Source: Aquimarina macrocephali JAMB N27 (GTDB lineage Bacteria; Bacteroidota; Bacteroidia; Flavobacteriales; Flavobacteriaceae). Taken from it: DNA of 64,000 bases. The notes under the pieces were generated by a model. That model had not been told where the DNA came from. It made no database searches and was given only the letters and a program-made list of their open reading frames with translations. Below, piece after piece: positions 16,545 through 26,923 of the stretch. The first letter of the stretch is position 1. Each line of letters opens with the position of its first letter. Position numbers and translations under genes: made by a program. The DNA lies in contig NZ_JACA01000024.1 of the NCBI RefSeq assembly GCF_000520995.1, positions 1 to 64,000 on the forward strand. Reading direction: 5' to 3'.

Positions 16545-16570
16545 AAAGGCTGCCTATACGGGCAGCCTTT
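16545..16570. terminator. Bidirectional rho-independent terminator
   Basis: Ten paired bases (AAAGGCTGCC with GGCAGCCTTT) close a 6-base loop, and a run of T follows. It serves the protease gene on the plus strand and, by symmetry, the convergent S9 peptidase gene ending at 16604. Confidence 0.9.
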
Positions 16571-16603
16571 TTTATTTTTCTATGGAAAATTTAAAATCTT
16601 TTT

Positions 16604-18553
16604 TTAGGACTCCGAATCAATCTTAGTAGATTCAGTTTTACCGTCATTAATCATTTCGGTACCTGCACTTTTTAAATATTTATCTAAGAATTTCAAAATT
16701 CTACCATAGGCTTCGATTTGATTTTCTTTTTTTACAAATCCATGTCCTTCATCTTCAAATAATACATATTCTACAGGAACACCACTTTTCTTAACTCCTT
16801 CTACAATTTCATCGGATTCTACTTTTAAAACTCTGGGATCTTTGGCTCCTTGAAGTACAATCAATGGTTTTGTGACTTTTTCGGTATGAAAAAGAGGAGA
16901 AATTTGTCGTAAGCGAACAGAATCAGCAGTATTTGGATCTCCCATTTCTGTATACAACGCTTCTTTAAAAGATTCCCACCATGGCGGAATACTTTTTAGT
17001 GTTCTTAACCAATTTGTAACTCCAAAAATGTTTACTCCAACCTTAAACTCTTCTGGAGTATAGGTGAGTGCTGCCATAGTCATATATCCTCCATAAGAGC
17101 CACCAATGATTCCTATTTTATCAGCGTCTACGATATCTTGTTTTGCCAGCCAGTCTTTTCCAGCAACACAATCCTTTAGATCTTTATCTCCATGATTTTG
17201 ATCATCCATTTTGTAAAAAGTTTTTCCATATCCACTACTTCCTCTGTTGTTTACAGCCAGTACAGCATATCCATGATTTACCAGGTATTGAATTACAGAA
17301 CTAAACCCTTGTCTGGATTGTCCTCCGGGACCACCATGAACCCATACCAGTGCAGGAACTTTATGATCTACAGTAGCTTGTTTGGGTTTATAATATATAG
17401 CAGGAATATCTAACCCATCAAAAGATTTATAACGAACTACTTCTGAAGTAACAAGATGATCTGCATTGATATCTTTATTTAAAACATCTGTTAGCTTATG
17501 GTATTTTTTGGTTGCAAGATCATAAGAGTATGAATTGGTAGGCGTATTTGACCCTCCAACGCTAAGTAAAGCCATAGATTCATCTCTCGAAAAACGTGCC
17601 CTATTAATTTGTTGATTTTCAATAGAAGGGAAATCAACAATAGTACCTGTGGCTACTTCTTTTACCTCCATAACCGTCTTAGCATCTTCATTGGTAAACA
17701 TTACCTGGTATTTTCCGTTTCGGGTAAAATAAAAACCAGAAATATCCCAGTTTTTTTCTAAAACCTTTTCTTTACTACCATCTTCAAGATTATACTTCAT
17801 TAGGTAACTAAATTCTGCATTATCATCGGTAGTATAATAGAATGATTTACCATCTGGAGAAAAATCCTCTGGTGAGTTTCCACTTAAGTTATCATTAATC
17901 TTAACTTTTTCTTTGGTTTCGGTATTCAATAGATAAAGATCATTATCATTAGTATTGATAGACTTAGATAGTGCTATATACTTTCTATCTTCAGACATTC
18001 CGCCAAAATCCATCCCATCGGTATTTTGATAAATCAACTTAGATGTAAAATCAGCAATATCCATCTCATAGTGATCCATATATTTTGGATCTCGTTCGTT
18101 AGTACCATAAAAGAAACTTTTACCATCTTTGGCCCATCCTCTAAATGAGGCTCTTACATTCTTTTCGGGAGTCAGGCGTTTGATACCAGAGCTGTCTTTG
18201 ATAAAGATTTTATGAATTTCATCACCATTACCATCCATTCTGAATAAGATTCTATCATCCTCGGGAAAATAAGATATCCCAAAAACCGAAGCACTATCAG
18301 ATTTGGTTACAGGCATAAGTTCGCCACCATCGGTAGCAACAGTATACATATTATAAATCCCTGAACGGTTGCTAGTCATAAGCACCTTGGATTTATCTGC
18401 AGAAAATCCATTTGAAATTGCATTTTCGTTATCCATAAATTGTTCTATGGAATACTGGTCGATTTTAATAGGCTGAGCTATTTCTTCTTTTTTTTCTTGC
18501 TTACAAGAATAGAAGAGGAGCAAACCCATACTAAGTGTGAGTAGTTTTTTCAT
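16604..18553 (-). CDS. S9-family prolyl oligopeptidase/acylaminoacyl-peptidase-like lipoprotein
   Basis: The 649-residue protein has a lipoprotein leader (YSCKQEK) followed by a seven-bladed beta-propeller with TolB/WD40-like repeats over about residues 30-370. A C-terminal alpha/beta hydrolase follows. The nucleophile elbow is GGSYGGYM (Ser486), the acid is Asp572 in GAKDPRVL and the base is His604 in EDEGHGF. The oxyanion region is HGGPGGQ. It removes dipeptides or short peptides from the outside of the inner membrane or in the periplasm. It is 20 bases downstream of the sortilin-like gene in the same orientation, so the pair may form an operon. Confidence 0.9.
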   Translation of the reverse strand: MKKLLTLSMGLLLFYSCKQEKKEEIAQPIKIDQYSIEQFMDNENAISNGFSADKSKVLMTSNRSGIYNMYTVATDGGELMPVTKSDSASVFGISYFPEDDRILFRMDGNGDEIHKIFIKDSSGIKRLTPEKNVRASFRGWAKDGKSFFYGTNERDPKYMDHYEMDIADFTSKLIYQNTDGMDFGGMSEDRKYIALSKSINTNDNDLYLLNTETKEKVKINDNLSGNSPEDFSPDGKSFYYTTDDNAEFSYLMKYNLEDGSKEKVLEKNWDISGFYFTRNGKYQVMFTNEDAKTVMEVKEVATGTIVDFPSIENQQINRARFSRDESMALLSVGGSNTPTNSYSYDLATKKYHKLTDVLNKDINADHLVTSEVVRYKSFDGLDIPAIYYKPKQATVDHKVPALVWVHGGPGGQSRQGFSSVIQYLVNHGYAVLAVNNRGSSGYGKTFYKMDDQNHGDKDLKDCVAGKDWLAKQDIVDADKIGIIGGSYGGYMTMAALTYTPEEFKVGVNIFGVTNWLRTLKSIPPWWESFKEALYTEMGDPNTADSVRLRQISPLFHTEKVTKPLIVLQGAKDPRVLKVESDEIVEGVKKSGVPVEYVLFEDEGHGFVKKENQIEAYGRILKFLDKYLKSAGTEMINDGKTESTKIDSES

Positions 18554-18573
18554 GAGTATTTGATTTGTTGTTA

Positions 18574-21500
18574 TTATTCTAAACTAAAATTCTTAATTTC
18601 TTTAAAAGGAGAGGCATCTAACTTCTCAATAGTTTCGCGATATGGTTTCCAATCGTTTATAAAGAATTCATTAGTCTTTACCAGTGCATCTTGTAATGCA
18701 TCTTTGGCTTGTTTTATTAAGGTATTCTCTGTCGAAGTTAATCCGTTTTGACGACTACCTGTATACCATCCTGCTGTACCCATACGTTGCATCACAGTTA
18801 CTTCTGGATTACGAGTGATTCCTTGACGTTTATCTTCCTTACCAAGATAGATAGCAATTACACTATCGATTTTTTTAGAAATGTCTTTAGATAATTTAAT
18901 CTGATCCTTATATTTCTTTTTATCTAATTTGTTAAGCTCTTTCTGGTATTTTGAAGCTATATCTTTACTCTCTACCAATTGTTTTACAGCATCTGCTGCT
19001 GATTGCCTCATTTTTTCCATGTTTTTTGAAGCGGCATAAATTTCATTGATATTTTTCTGAGATATTTGCAATCTGGGATCAGATTTGACCTCGATCATAG
19101 TTTCAGATTTTTGATCTCCATATTCTAATACCAGTTTATATTTCCCTGGTTTTACACCAACACCACCAGGTTCTCTATCTTGCTTTTGGATTTTTCGTGA
19201 AGGTCGATCTACACCTTTTTCATTCATAAACCATTTTGTTTTATGAAACCCTGTAGAATCCGGAGTTTTTTCTTTTAAGGTTCTAATCAAACGATCTCCG
19301 TCATAAATTTTGAGATGAATAGAATCCCATTTCACTTTAGCTTCTTCTTTCTCACTATCAGCCTCATCTTCATCACTTTCTTTTTTATCCTCTTCTTTGT
19401 TTAGTTCTTCTTTTTTCTTTTCTTCTACTTTAATGTAATATGAAATAAGAGCTCCATAGTCGCGATTCTCACCATTATATAGGGCATCTCCTCCAAAACG
19501 ACTACCAGTAGGTTGTTGGTAAGCAGCTTGGTATGCTATCGGAGGTTCGAAAATCTGTAGTTTTTGACTTAAAATGGCACTGTTTTTTGCTAATGCTCTT
19601 AATGGTCGTATATCATCTAATACCCAGGCAGCTCTACCAAAAGTACCAATAACCAGATCATGTTCTCTAGGCTGTATAACCAAATCCTTTACAGATACCG
19701 TAGGAAAACCTTTGGTCCATTTTGTCCAACTGTTTCCTGCATTAAGAGAGATGTATAACCCATCATCTGTACCTAGAAATAATAGGTTTTTTTCTATAGG
19801 ATCTTCAACGATACTAAGGGCATAGCTTTTTACGTCGCCTTGATCAACAATGCGTTTCCATGTTTTACCGTAATCCGTAGTTCTAAATACATACGGAGTA
19901 TAGTTAAACCTTCTATAGTCATTAGCTACCAAAAGTGCTTCTCCTTTCTTTTTGTTTGAGGCTTTGATTTGCACAATCCAACTTCCTTTTGGCAATTCTT
20001 TTATATTATTAGATACATCGGTCCAATTTGTTCCTCCGTTTTGAGTGATATGTACTCGACCGTCATCGGTACTTGCCCAAAGCATATTTTGCTCTAGTGG
20101 CGATGGTTCAACAACCAAAACTGTACAATGATTTTCTGCACCTGTAGCGTCCATCGTTAATCCACCGCTTTCTGCTTGTTTTAACTTCTCGGGATTGTTT
20201 GTCGAAAGATCTGGAGATATCACTTTCCAGGTAAGTCCTTTATCTGTACTCTTATGTACAAACTGACTTCCGAAATAGATTGTATTATTATCAAATGGAT
20301 CAATATTGATTGCAGCATTCCAGTTAAAACGTAATTTTACTTTTGGATCCGGGTGAGTAGGGCGTACAGTATAGTTGTTACCCGTCATCCAATCATATCG
20401 GCTTACATATCCTTGCTGACTCATGGTCCATCCATATCGTGAGTCATCTTTATCCGGTACAACATCGAATCCATCACCAAATGATATTTCCTGCCAGTAT
20501 GAGTTTCTGATTCCTTGGGCTTTCCATACATAAGCAGGGCCTCTCCAGCTACCATTATCCTGCATACCTCCATATACATTATAGGGAAATTCATTATCCA
20601 CATTAATATGATAAAATTGTGCGACAGGAAGATTTCCTATAAAACGCCATGATTTACCTCCATCTCGCGTGATGTTTAGTCCGCCATCATTACCATCAAT
20701 CATATAACTACCATCATTAGGATGAATCCACCATGCATGATGATCTGGGTGTACACCATTATCAACACCATAAGCAGGCATTAATTGAGTAAAGTTTTTA
20801 CCACCATCTTCAGAAACATTTACATAGGTAAATACAGAATATACTCTATTCTCATTTTGCGGGTCTACAAATATATCAGAGTAATAAAAAGGGCGATTAC
20901 CGATATCTTTTTTATCATTAATTTTTTTCCATTTAAATCCTCCATCTGTAGATTTGTATAGCGCATTCTTTTTGGCCTCAACCAATGCATAAACAATATT
21001 AGGCTTATTAGCAGCTATTGCTAATCCTATTCTACCTAAATTACCTTTTGGAAGCCCGTCTTTATCAGTACGTTCTTCCCAATTTTTTCCTCCATCATGA
21101 GTAATATAAAGACCAGAACCTTCTCCTCCCGAATTAAAAAACCATGGATCACGTTTATGTTCCCACATGGCAACTATCAATTTGTTCGGATTTGTAGGAT
21201 CCATGACTAGATCTGCAGCTCCGGTTTTATTATTATTGAATAGGATTTTGGTCCAGGTAGCGCCTCCATCGGTAGTTTTAAAAACTCCTCTTTCAGGATG
21301 TTCACCCCAGGGAGATCCGATTGCTGCAACATAAACAATATCTGGATTAGTAGGATCTATGATCACCTTATGTATGTGACGGGTTTTCTCTAGCCCCATA
21401 AGTTTCCAGTTTTTACCGCCATCCAGAGATCTATAGATACCATATCCGCCATTAAGACTATTTCTAGGATTTCCTTCTCCTGTGCCTACCCAGATTACTG

Positions 21501-21795
21501 ATGGATTTGATTGTTGGATTGCAACGGCCCCAATAGAAGCAGTTGCTTCTTTATTAAAAATGGGAGCCCATTTGATTCCTCCAGAAGTAGATTTCCAGAG
21601 TCCACCAGAAGCGGTACCCGCATATATAATATCAGGATTAGTAGTTACCACATCTATAGCAGTAACACGACCACTCATTCCTCCAGGACCTATATTACGC
21701 GGAGTATTATCTTTAATAAGATCCATGGTGAATTTCTGAGCGGATAACGTAGAAATCACACCTAGTAGTAAAAGTAAAAATATTTGTTTTTTCAT
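18574..21795 (-). CDS. Sortilin/VPS10-like secreted beta-propeller protein with BNR repeats
   Basis: The 1073-residue protein has a Sec signal ending TLSAQK and at least ten Asp-box (SxDxGxxW-type) repeats, for example SLDGGKNW, TDGGATW, HDGGKNW, STDGGFKW, TRDGGKSW and TTDYGKTW, over residues 70-720. They form two beta-propeller domains as in the WD40/YVTN/BNR-like glycosyl-hydrolase or sortilin group. A highly acidic Lys/Glu linker (about 790-840) leads into an alpha-helical C-terminal part. No catalytic site was recognised, so binding is more likely than hydrolysis. It is upstream of the S9 peptidase gene and downstream of the MBL-fold gene. Confidence 0.85.
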   Translation of the reverse strand: MKKQIFLLLLLGVISTLSAQKFTMDLIKDNTPRNIGPGGMSGRVTAIDVVTTNPDIIYAGTASGGLWKSTSGGIKWAPIFNKEATASIGAVAIQQSNPSVIWVGTGEGNPRNSLNGGYGIYRSLDGGKNWKLMGLEKTRHIHKVIIDPTNPDIVYVAAIGSPWGEHPERGVFKTTDGGATWTKILFNNNKTGAADLVMDPTNPNKLIVAMWEHKRDPWFFNSGGEGSGLYITHDGGKNWEERTDKDGLPKGNLGRIGLAIAANKPNIVYALVEAKKNALYKSTDGGFKWKKINDKKDIGNRPFYYSDIFVDPQNENRVYSVFTYVNVSEDGGKNFTQLMPAYGVDNGVHPDHHAWWIHPNDGSYMIDGNDGGLNITRDGGKSWRFIGNLPVAQFYHINVDNEFPYNVYGGMQDNGSWRGPAYVWKAQGIRNSYWQEISFGDGFDVVPDKDDSRYGWTMSQQGYVSRYDWMTGNNYTVRPTHPDPKVKLRFNWNAAINIDPFDNNTIYFGSQFVHKSTDKGLTWKVISPDLSTNNPEKLKQAESGGLTMDATGAENHCTVLVVEPSPLEQNMLWASTDDGRVHITQNGGTNWTDVSNNIKELPKGSWIVQIKASNKKKGEALLVANDYRRFNYTPYVFRTTDYGKTWKRIVDQGDVKSYALSIVEDPIEKNLLFLGTDDGLYISLNAGNSWTKWTKGFPTVSVKDLVIQPREHDLVIGTFGRAAWVLDDIRPLRALAKNSAILSQKLQIFEPPIAYQAAYQQPTGSRFGGDALYNGENRDYGALISYYIKVEEKKKEELNKEEDKKESDEDEADSEKEEAKVKWDSIHLKIYDGDRLIRTLKEKTPDSTGFHKTKWFMNEKGVDRPSRKIQKQDREPGGVGVKPGKYKLVLEYGDQKSETMIEVKSDPRLQISQKNINEIYAASKNMEKMRQSAADAVKQLVESKDIASKYQKELNKLDKKKYKDQIKLSKDISKKIDSVIAIYLGKEDKRQGITRNPEVTVMQRMGTAGWYTGSRQNGLTSTENTLIKQAKDALQDALVKTNEFFINDWKPYRETIEKLDASPFKEIKNFSLE

Positions 21796-21814
21796 TTTTT
21801 TGGCTGTGAATTAA

Positions 21815-22588
21815 TTATAGTTGTATTTGTTGTTCTAATGTTGTGAGAAAATGTATCTCGGGATATCTGTTTTTTAAATCTAAAAGATCTTTCTTTTTTA
21901 TTTTTGGTGAAATATGGGTAGCAATTACCTTTTTCGGGTTGATATATTTTTTGATCAATATTAAAGCATCATCCTGCATAAGCATCCAATATGGAAGGAT
22001 AGCAATGTCGATATTTTCATCACGTAGTTGTAATTCATTAAATAAATCAATTTCTTCGAGCCAGCTGGTATCTCCTACATGAAGAAACTTCTTGTTGTTG
22101 ATATGGATTATGTAACCTACATTTTCTACAGCTAGATGCCTCTTGCCAGCATGATTTATTTTAACTCCAGTAATCTTAACCTTACCAATATCTATAGTTT
22201 GTTTAGTATAGTCTTTTGTTGCAATTGTAAATACTCGATTTTTAAACTTAGAGAAATTCTTAGTGATTTGATTGGCTCCTAAAAGGACAGCTTTTTTGTT
22301 TAAGTCTAAATATTCTCGGGATAATGAAGCACTAAAATGATCCCCATGATAATGGGTGAATAAAATTGCATTAGGTTTAAACTTGGTATTGATTTTATGT
22401 ACTACCTCCTCCGAAGGAAATAGATAATCGTCTCCATATTTTGTATGCAAACCATCAATTAGTACAGAAGATTGATCATCAGATATAAGAACACCCATAT
22501 TACCTGTATAGGTAAGTGTTATATTTTCTTGCGAAATACCAGAAATACTGTAAAGAAGACTGATGATAAGGAAGAGTATTTTTAACAC
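21815..22588 (-). CDS. Secreted MBL-fold metallo-hydrolase
   Basis: The 257-residue product has a signal peptide (SGISQEN) and the metallo-beta-lactamase-fold zinc motif THYHGDHFSAS (HxHxDH). The spaced residues VGDTSW and ATHISPK complete the site. The group with ULA-G-like topology hydrolyses lactones or esters. A beta-lactamase role is not supported because the class B substrate-loop pattern is missing. It lies 19 bases before the sortilin-like gene, so the three secreted proteins from here to 16604 are probably transcribed together. Confidence 0.85.
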   Translation of the reverse strand: MLKILFLIISLLYSISGISQENITLTYTGNMGVLISDDQSSVLIDGLHTKYGDDYLFPSEEVVHKINTKFKPNAILFTHYHGDHFSASLSREYLDLNKKAVLLGANQITKNFSKFKNRVFTIATKDYTKQTIDIGKVKITGVKINHAGKRHLAVENVGYIIHINNKKFLHVGDTSWLEEIDLFNELQLRDENIDIAILPYWMLMQDDALILIKKYINPKKVIATHISPKIKKKDLLDLKNRYPEIHFLTTLEQQIQL

Positions 22589-22672
22589 GCTCTAATAGAT
22601 TGACTTTGAAAAGCCTAAAGTAAATAAAATGAATACGCTAAAGTCTTAAAGGCGTGTTAAGGTAAAATGAGG

Positions 22673-22680
22673 TAAATTTG
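22673..22680 (+). promoter_or_regulatory. Candidate -7 box of the small gene at 22704
   Basis: TAAATTTG fits TAnnTTTG and ends 23 bases before the ATG. A poorly matched -33 element could be GTGTTA near 22656. The short leader would be 10-15 bases. Confidence 0.4.
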
Positions 22681-22703
22681 AAAGATTAAAAATCATATTT
22701 ATA

Positions 22704-22940
22704 ATGAAATTTATAGAGCTTACACTTAAGAATCATACAATCCTTCACGGCTTTGATGTTCGAAATCGAGAAGTTACAGAAGAAGTAGAAGTAGAAGAGG
22801 CTTCAAAAAAAATAGTAGCGGTTAGTCGAATTCTATCGATTAGCGAAAAGTTTATTTTAATAAAATATGCGTACGATAGAATTATATACTGGGAATACAT
22901 GGAGGATTATGAGACTATAAAAAAGATGCTTATAAAATAG
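22704..22940 (+). CDS. Small hypothetical protein
   Basis: This 78-residue product has no signal peptide and no motif I recognise. The middle (EEVEVEEASKKI) is acidic and helical; the end is mixed. It has its own Bacteroidota-type promoter and converges with the DASS transporter gene, with stops seven bases apart. The start at 22704 is supported by the promoter distance. Confidence 0.55.
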   Translation: MKFIELTLKNHTILHGFDVRNREVTEEVEVEEASKKIVAVSRILSISEKFILIKYAYDRIIYWEYMEDYETIKKMLIK

Positions 22941-22947
22941 ATTGCAA

Positions 22948-24423
22948 TTATACTTTTTTAAATTCCTGTGGAAAAGATGAAGGATCAAAATCCCAGAAGT
23001 AGGGGAGCAGATAGTAAGTGATTACTATAATTAGGATAATGGATATGATATTTAGCCAAAATCCTTTTTTCATCATATCAGGAATGGTTAAATAACCCGA
23101 GCCAAATACTACTGCGTTAGGCGGAGTAGCTACCGGAAGCATAAATGCACATGATGCCGCGATTGTTGCACCTACCATGAGAATAAAAGGATGTACATCA
23201 AGTGATAGCGCCAATGACGCTAAAACAGGCAATAACATTGACGTAGTGGCAACATTTGATGTGATTTCGGTTAAGAAATTTACAGCAGTAACGATAAAGG
23301 CTAAAAGAGTAATCAAATAAACTCCTTGTAGTAATGTCATTTGCGTACCTATCCACAGTGCTAATCCCGATTCTTTAAAACCCGAAGCCAAAGCAAGACC
23401 ACCGCCAAAAAGTAAAAGTACACCCCATGGTAATTTTATCGCAGATGTCCAGTTCATTAATGGTTTTCCTTTTTCCCGACTGGGTAGAAGAAAAAGAAGT
23501 AATGCTGCAATAATAGCAATTATAGTATCATCTATAGCCGAAAAAATAGGTTGTAATAAAAAGGACCTTGTAATCCAGGCAAAAGCGGTGAATATAAATA
23601 CTGCAAGTACCAGTTTTTCTTCAAAAGATATTTTACCTAATTCTTTTAATTGTCTTTTTACCTCATTTTTCCCTCCCGGAAATTCTTTTTGTTTAAAAGA
23701 AAAAGCTATTTGAACCAAATAACGCCAACAGATAAACAACATCACTACAGAAATGGGCAAACCTATGACAATCCAATTAGTAAACGTTATTTCGAAACCA
23801 TAGATTTCTTTAACAATTCCTGCTAGAATAAGATTAGTAGGAGTTCCAATAAGTGAGGCAACACCTCCTATAGATGCGCTATATGCTATGGCAAGCATTA
23901 ATGCTTTTCCGAAGATTTTATTTTCATCTTCGATAGTATTTGGATTATCGGTAAGTTGAGTGATTATAGCAATGCCAATAGGTAACATCATTACAGATGT
24001 TGCGGTGTTAGAAATCCACATAGATAAAAATGCCGTAGCAATCATGAAACCAAGAATCATCGTTTTAACATTAGTGCCAATAACATTTATAATGCTTAAC
24101 GCTATACGTTTATGTAAATTCCATCTTTCAATTCCAATGGCTAATATAAACCCACCAGCATATAGGAAAATATTATGATTACCGAATGCTGCAGTTGTCG
24201 TTTTGATATCCAAACCACCAGATAACGGAAATAAAATAATGGGCAATAGCGAAGTGGCTGCAATAGGAATAGCTTCTGTAATCCACCATATAGCAACCCA
24301 TAATGTACTAGCCAATATAGCATTGGCTTCTTTACTTAAACCATCGGGATGAAAAAAAAATAATACAAGAAAAAAAATTGCAGGGCCGGATATGGCTCCT
24401 ATTTTTTTAATACTTACATTCAT
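22948..24423 (-). CDS. DASS/SLC13-family sodium-coupled di- or tricarboxylate (or sulfate) transporter
   Basis: The 491-residue protein has about twelve membrane helices. It holds both SNT-type family signatures: SNTATSVMMLPI near residue 150 and ITSNVATTSMLLP near residue 400, and the late ATPPNAVVFGSGYL stretch. These are the two Na+- and substrate-binding clamshell loops. Substrate class (dicarboxylate versus phosphate or sulfate) is not decided by sequence. It works in the inner membrane. Located among secreted peptidases, it may import carboxylate products of their catabolism. Confidence 0.88.
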   Translation of the reverse strand: MNVSIKKIGAISGPAIFFLVLFFFHPDGLSKEANAILASTLWVAIWWITEAIPIAATSLLPIILFPLSGGLDIKTTTAAFGNHNIFLYAGGFILAIGIERWNLHKRIALSIINVIGTNVKTMILGFMIATAFLSMWISNTATSVMMLPIGIAIITQLTDNPNTIEDENKIFGKALMLAIAYSASIGGVASLIGTPTNLILAGIVKEIYGFEITFTNWIVIGLPISVVMLFICWRYLVQIAFSFKQKEFPGGKNEVKRQLKELGKISFEEKLVLAVFIFTAFAWITRSFLLQPIFSAIDDTIIAIIAALLLFLLPSREKGKPLMNWTSAIKLPWGVLLLFGGGLALASGFKESGLALWIGTQMTLLQGVYLITLLAFIVTAVNFLTEITSNVATTSMLLPVLASLALSLDVHPFILMVGATIAASCAFMLPVATPPNAVVFGSGYLTIPDMMKKGFWLNIISIILIIVITYYLLPYFWDFDPSSFPQEFKKV

Positions 24424-24613
24424 ACGATGGCGTTATTAAGAAATCATAAGTTTAGTAAATGATTGATAAAAGTATAGATAAAAGAATTAAATAGTTACCC
24501 CAAAGCGCAGAAATATTGCTTCAAGAGTATTAGGTAATACTTGAAGTAGTTTCAATGTGTCCAATAAAAGAAATGGTAGAAAGAAAAAATATTTATTTGT
24601 TATCTGTTTTTTG

Positions 24614-24976
24614 TTAAGGTATCATAACCTTTGATTTGTCTCTATTTCGTGCAGAAATAAGATGAAAGTTTTTATCAACTTTTACAATGATTACTTTACC
24701 GGTATGTAAATTAACCATTTTCCATCTAAAACCATAAGATGTTTCAAAAATCGCAGATCTTGCTGTTTTGCGTAAATCAATTTCATCAATATTTTCGACA
24801 ATTTGATTCGCCAAAAGATCAAGACCTCTTTCTTTTACTTCTTCCGTAGAAAGTTTACGATCACGAGGGGTTTGACTTTGATCAATAGTAATTTCGTATG
24901 AATATGCTTCAATACTATTATTAGGAAATATTAAAAATGAGAAAAACAGGAATAGAAGGGGTATGTAATTTTTCAT
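24614..24976 (-). CDS. Small secreted protein of unknown function
   Basis: This 120-residue product has a Sec leader ending SIEAYS and a mature domain with RDRKLSTEEVKERGLD, which I do not recognise. A late YGFRWKMVNLHTGKVIIVKVDK stretch gives alternate beta strands. It is flanked by non-coding spacers on both sides. Whether it is transcribed alone is not clear. Confidence 0.5.
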   Translation of the reverse strand: MKNYIPLLFLFFSFLIFPNNSIEAYSYEITIDQSQTPRDRKLSTEEVKERGLDLLANQIVENIDEIDLRKTARSAIFETSYGFRWKMVNLHTGKVIIVKVDKNFHLISARNRDKSKVMIP

Positions 24977-25085
24977 AATCTAACGATTTTGTGAACTACA
25001 TACTACATCACTGAATAATATGCAATTACATTGGGTTTACGTTTATTGTCATATGTATTTGTTATAGTGCTTTAACAATTATCTT

Positions 25086-25125
25086 AAAAGGGGGTATTGT
25101 AAAATTAGTACTTAAATCCCCTTTT
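25086..25125 (-). terminator. Weak terminator-like hairpin after the M28 peptidase gene
   Basis: AAAAGGGG (25086-25093) can pair with CCCCTTTT (25118-25125) with a 24-base loop. On the minus strand it follows the peptidase stop by about 120 bases and ends in CCCCTTTTAAG. The long loop makes this a moderate candidate. The remaining bases of the 24977-25242 gap hold nothing else I can identify. Confidence 0.35.
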
Positions 25126-25242
25126 TATGATATTATTATGTTAAAAAAATGGTAAATTCTCTTAAAATTCTAAGTTTTCACCTCATTTTATTATCAAATA
25201 ACTAAATATACCATAGTGTTTTATATGGTAATTACTTTATTC

Positions 25243-26712
25243 TTATTTCTTATATAGTTTTTTACCAGCTTCATAGTATTTATCTCCTTCTACCCAAAAA
25301 GGAGTTGTAGCATTATTAGCTATGTTTCTACACGCTAAAACATAAGACTGAAAAAACTTCAATAAATAATCATAATCTAAGGTGTCAGGATTATCGGTAA
25401 CCTGGTGGTAATATTTTGTGATTTCTTCGTCAAAAGCAGTGAATCCCATACTAAAAGTAGGTGCAGGAATTCCTTTTGCGGCAAAGTTTACATTATCGGA
25501 TCGGTCAAATAACCCTTGCTCGGGAGCGGGATCATCAATGGCTTTTAGTCCAAATTTGGTAGCAGCATCTTCAATATCTTTTTGTGCGGTTGTTCTGCTT
25601 AAACCAATAATAGTTGCCAGTGTTGTATCATTATAGCCTCCATTATCACTATTAAAGCAATATACCATTTGATGTAAAGGAATTACCGGGTGATTTACAT
25701 ACCAACTACTTCCTAAAAGACCTTTTTCTTCTCCAGTGAATAGAATAAAGAGCGCTGATCTTTTGGTTGGATATTTTGCAATGTTTTCTGCAGCAGAAAG
25801 TACAGTAACAGTACCTACAGCATTATCTCTGGCTCCATTGTAAATCGAATCATTTTCAACTGCCTTACCAATACCCACGTGATCGTAGTGAGCAGAATAA
25901 ATGATATATTCATTTTTAAGTTTGGGATCAGTACCTTCTACATAACCAACTACGTTTTGTGAGGCAACAGCACTTTTTTTAATTCCTTCAACAGTGAATT
26001 CAATATCAATCTCCTTATTCTTTACAAAGAGTTTACTGATATCTTCATTTTGGTCATTTATCCATGTATGCGAAAAGCTGTCAGAATCTTTATTTTGATC
26101 AGCAACAATCATTTTTTCACCATTGAGATAATGATCTAATCTCATCCATGTAGGGTCATCAAAATTAGCAACCTCTATAATACCAATAGCACCTTTTTGT
26201 TTAGCGAGCTCATTTTTTTCTTTAGATTTAGAAAAGGCAGGTCTGATATTTTTATTGTCTTTAGTTCCTATACTAACAATTACATATTTCCCTTTTACAT
26301 CAATAGTATTATAATCTTCTTCAAGACCGTGATTTAAGAAAATAGCTTTTCCTTTATAATTGGCATTTCCAGATGTTATTGTAGCTATTTTATTAAGCAC
26401 TAAAGCTCCTGTTTTAAATTCTGTCTTTGTAGCTCCAGATGTTTTCTCCAGTTCTACATTTTGAAAATAACTAGTTGTCTCAGGAATTGGTTTTACCCCA
26501 TACCCTCGTAACATATTTGCCAGATATTGCGCAGCAATTTTGTTTTCGGGACTTCCGGTTTGTCTACCTTTTAGTTCATCTGAAGCCAGAAAATAAATAT
26601 GCCCTTCGATTTCACTTTTAGAAACAGTAGATTTTACTTTTTCAGCATCATCCTGTGCCGAAATTGAGATTGTAAAAAGAAAAAGTAACGTGAGTACAAT
26701 AGATTTTTTCAT
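25243..26712 (-). CDS. M28-family zinc metallopeptidase
   Basis: The 489-residue protein has a signal peptide (SISAQDD), a protease-associated-like insertion (about 130-260) and an aminopeptidase domain. The metal ligands are H in YSAHYDHVG, D in GARDNAVG, E-E in FTGEEKGLLG (base and ligand), D in CFNSDNGGYND and H in YYHQVTD. Members are secreted aminopeptidases or related hydrolases. It is likely exported to the periplasm and takes part in peptide breakdown with the S9 and S10 peptidases of this window. Confidence 0.9.
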   Translation of the reverse strand: MKKSIVLTLLFLFTISISAQDDAEKVKSTVSKSEIEGHIYFLASDELKGRQTGSPENKIAAQYLANMLRGYGVKPIPETTSYFQNVELEKTSGATKTEFKTGALVLNKIATITSGNANYKGKAIFLNHGLEEDYNTIDVKGKYVIVSIGTKDNKNIRPAFSKSKEKNELAKQKGAIGIIEVANFDDPTWMRLDHYLNGEKMIVADQNKDSDSFSHTWINDQNEDISKLFVKNKEIDIEFTVEGIKKSAVASQNVVGYVEGTDPKLKNEYIIYSAHYDHVGIGKAVENDSIYNGARDNAVGTVTVLSAAENIAKYPTKRSALFILFTGEEKGLLGSSWYVNHPVIPLHQMVYCFNSDNGGYNDTTLATIIGLSRTTAQKDIEDAATKFGLKAIDDPAPEQGLFDRSDNVNFAAKGIPAPTFSMGFTAFDEEITKYYHQVTDNPDTLDYDYLLKFFQSYVLACRNIANNATTPFWVEGDKYYEAGKKLYKK

Positions 26713-26923
26713 GAGTGAGAATGATATAATTGTGTGATCAAATTAATGGTATAGCATGTAACTAAAAAACAGCTACCTTCTTTTCAAAGATAACAATTGT
26801 TTGTACTTCGTTACAATGCAATAAGTTGTTTTCTAATAAAAGTTCTCAAAAACAAATGTTAATTCTCATTTCTTCGATAGGTAATAAGTTCTTATCTTTT
26901 ATAAATTATACTAACTTTATCTA

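Noticed and set aside
21482-21747. Overlapping plus-strand frames inside the sortilin-like gene
   Set aside because: They mirror the repeated BNR codons on the other strand and have no independent support.
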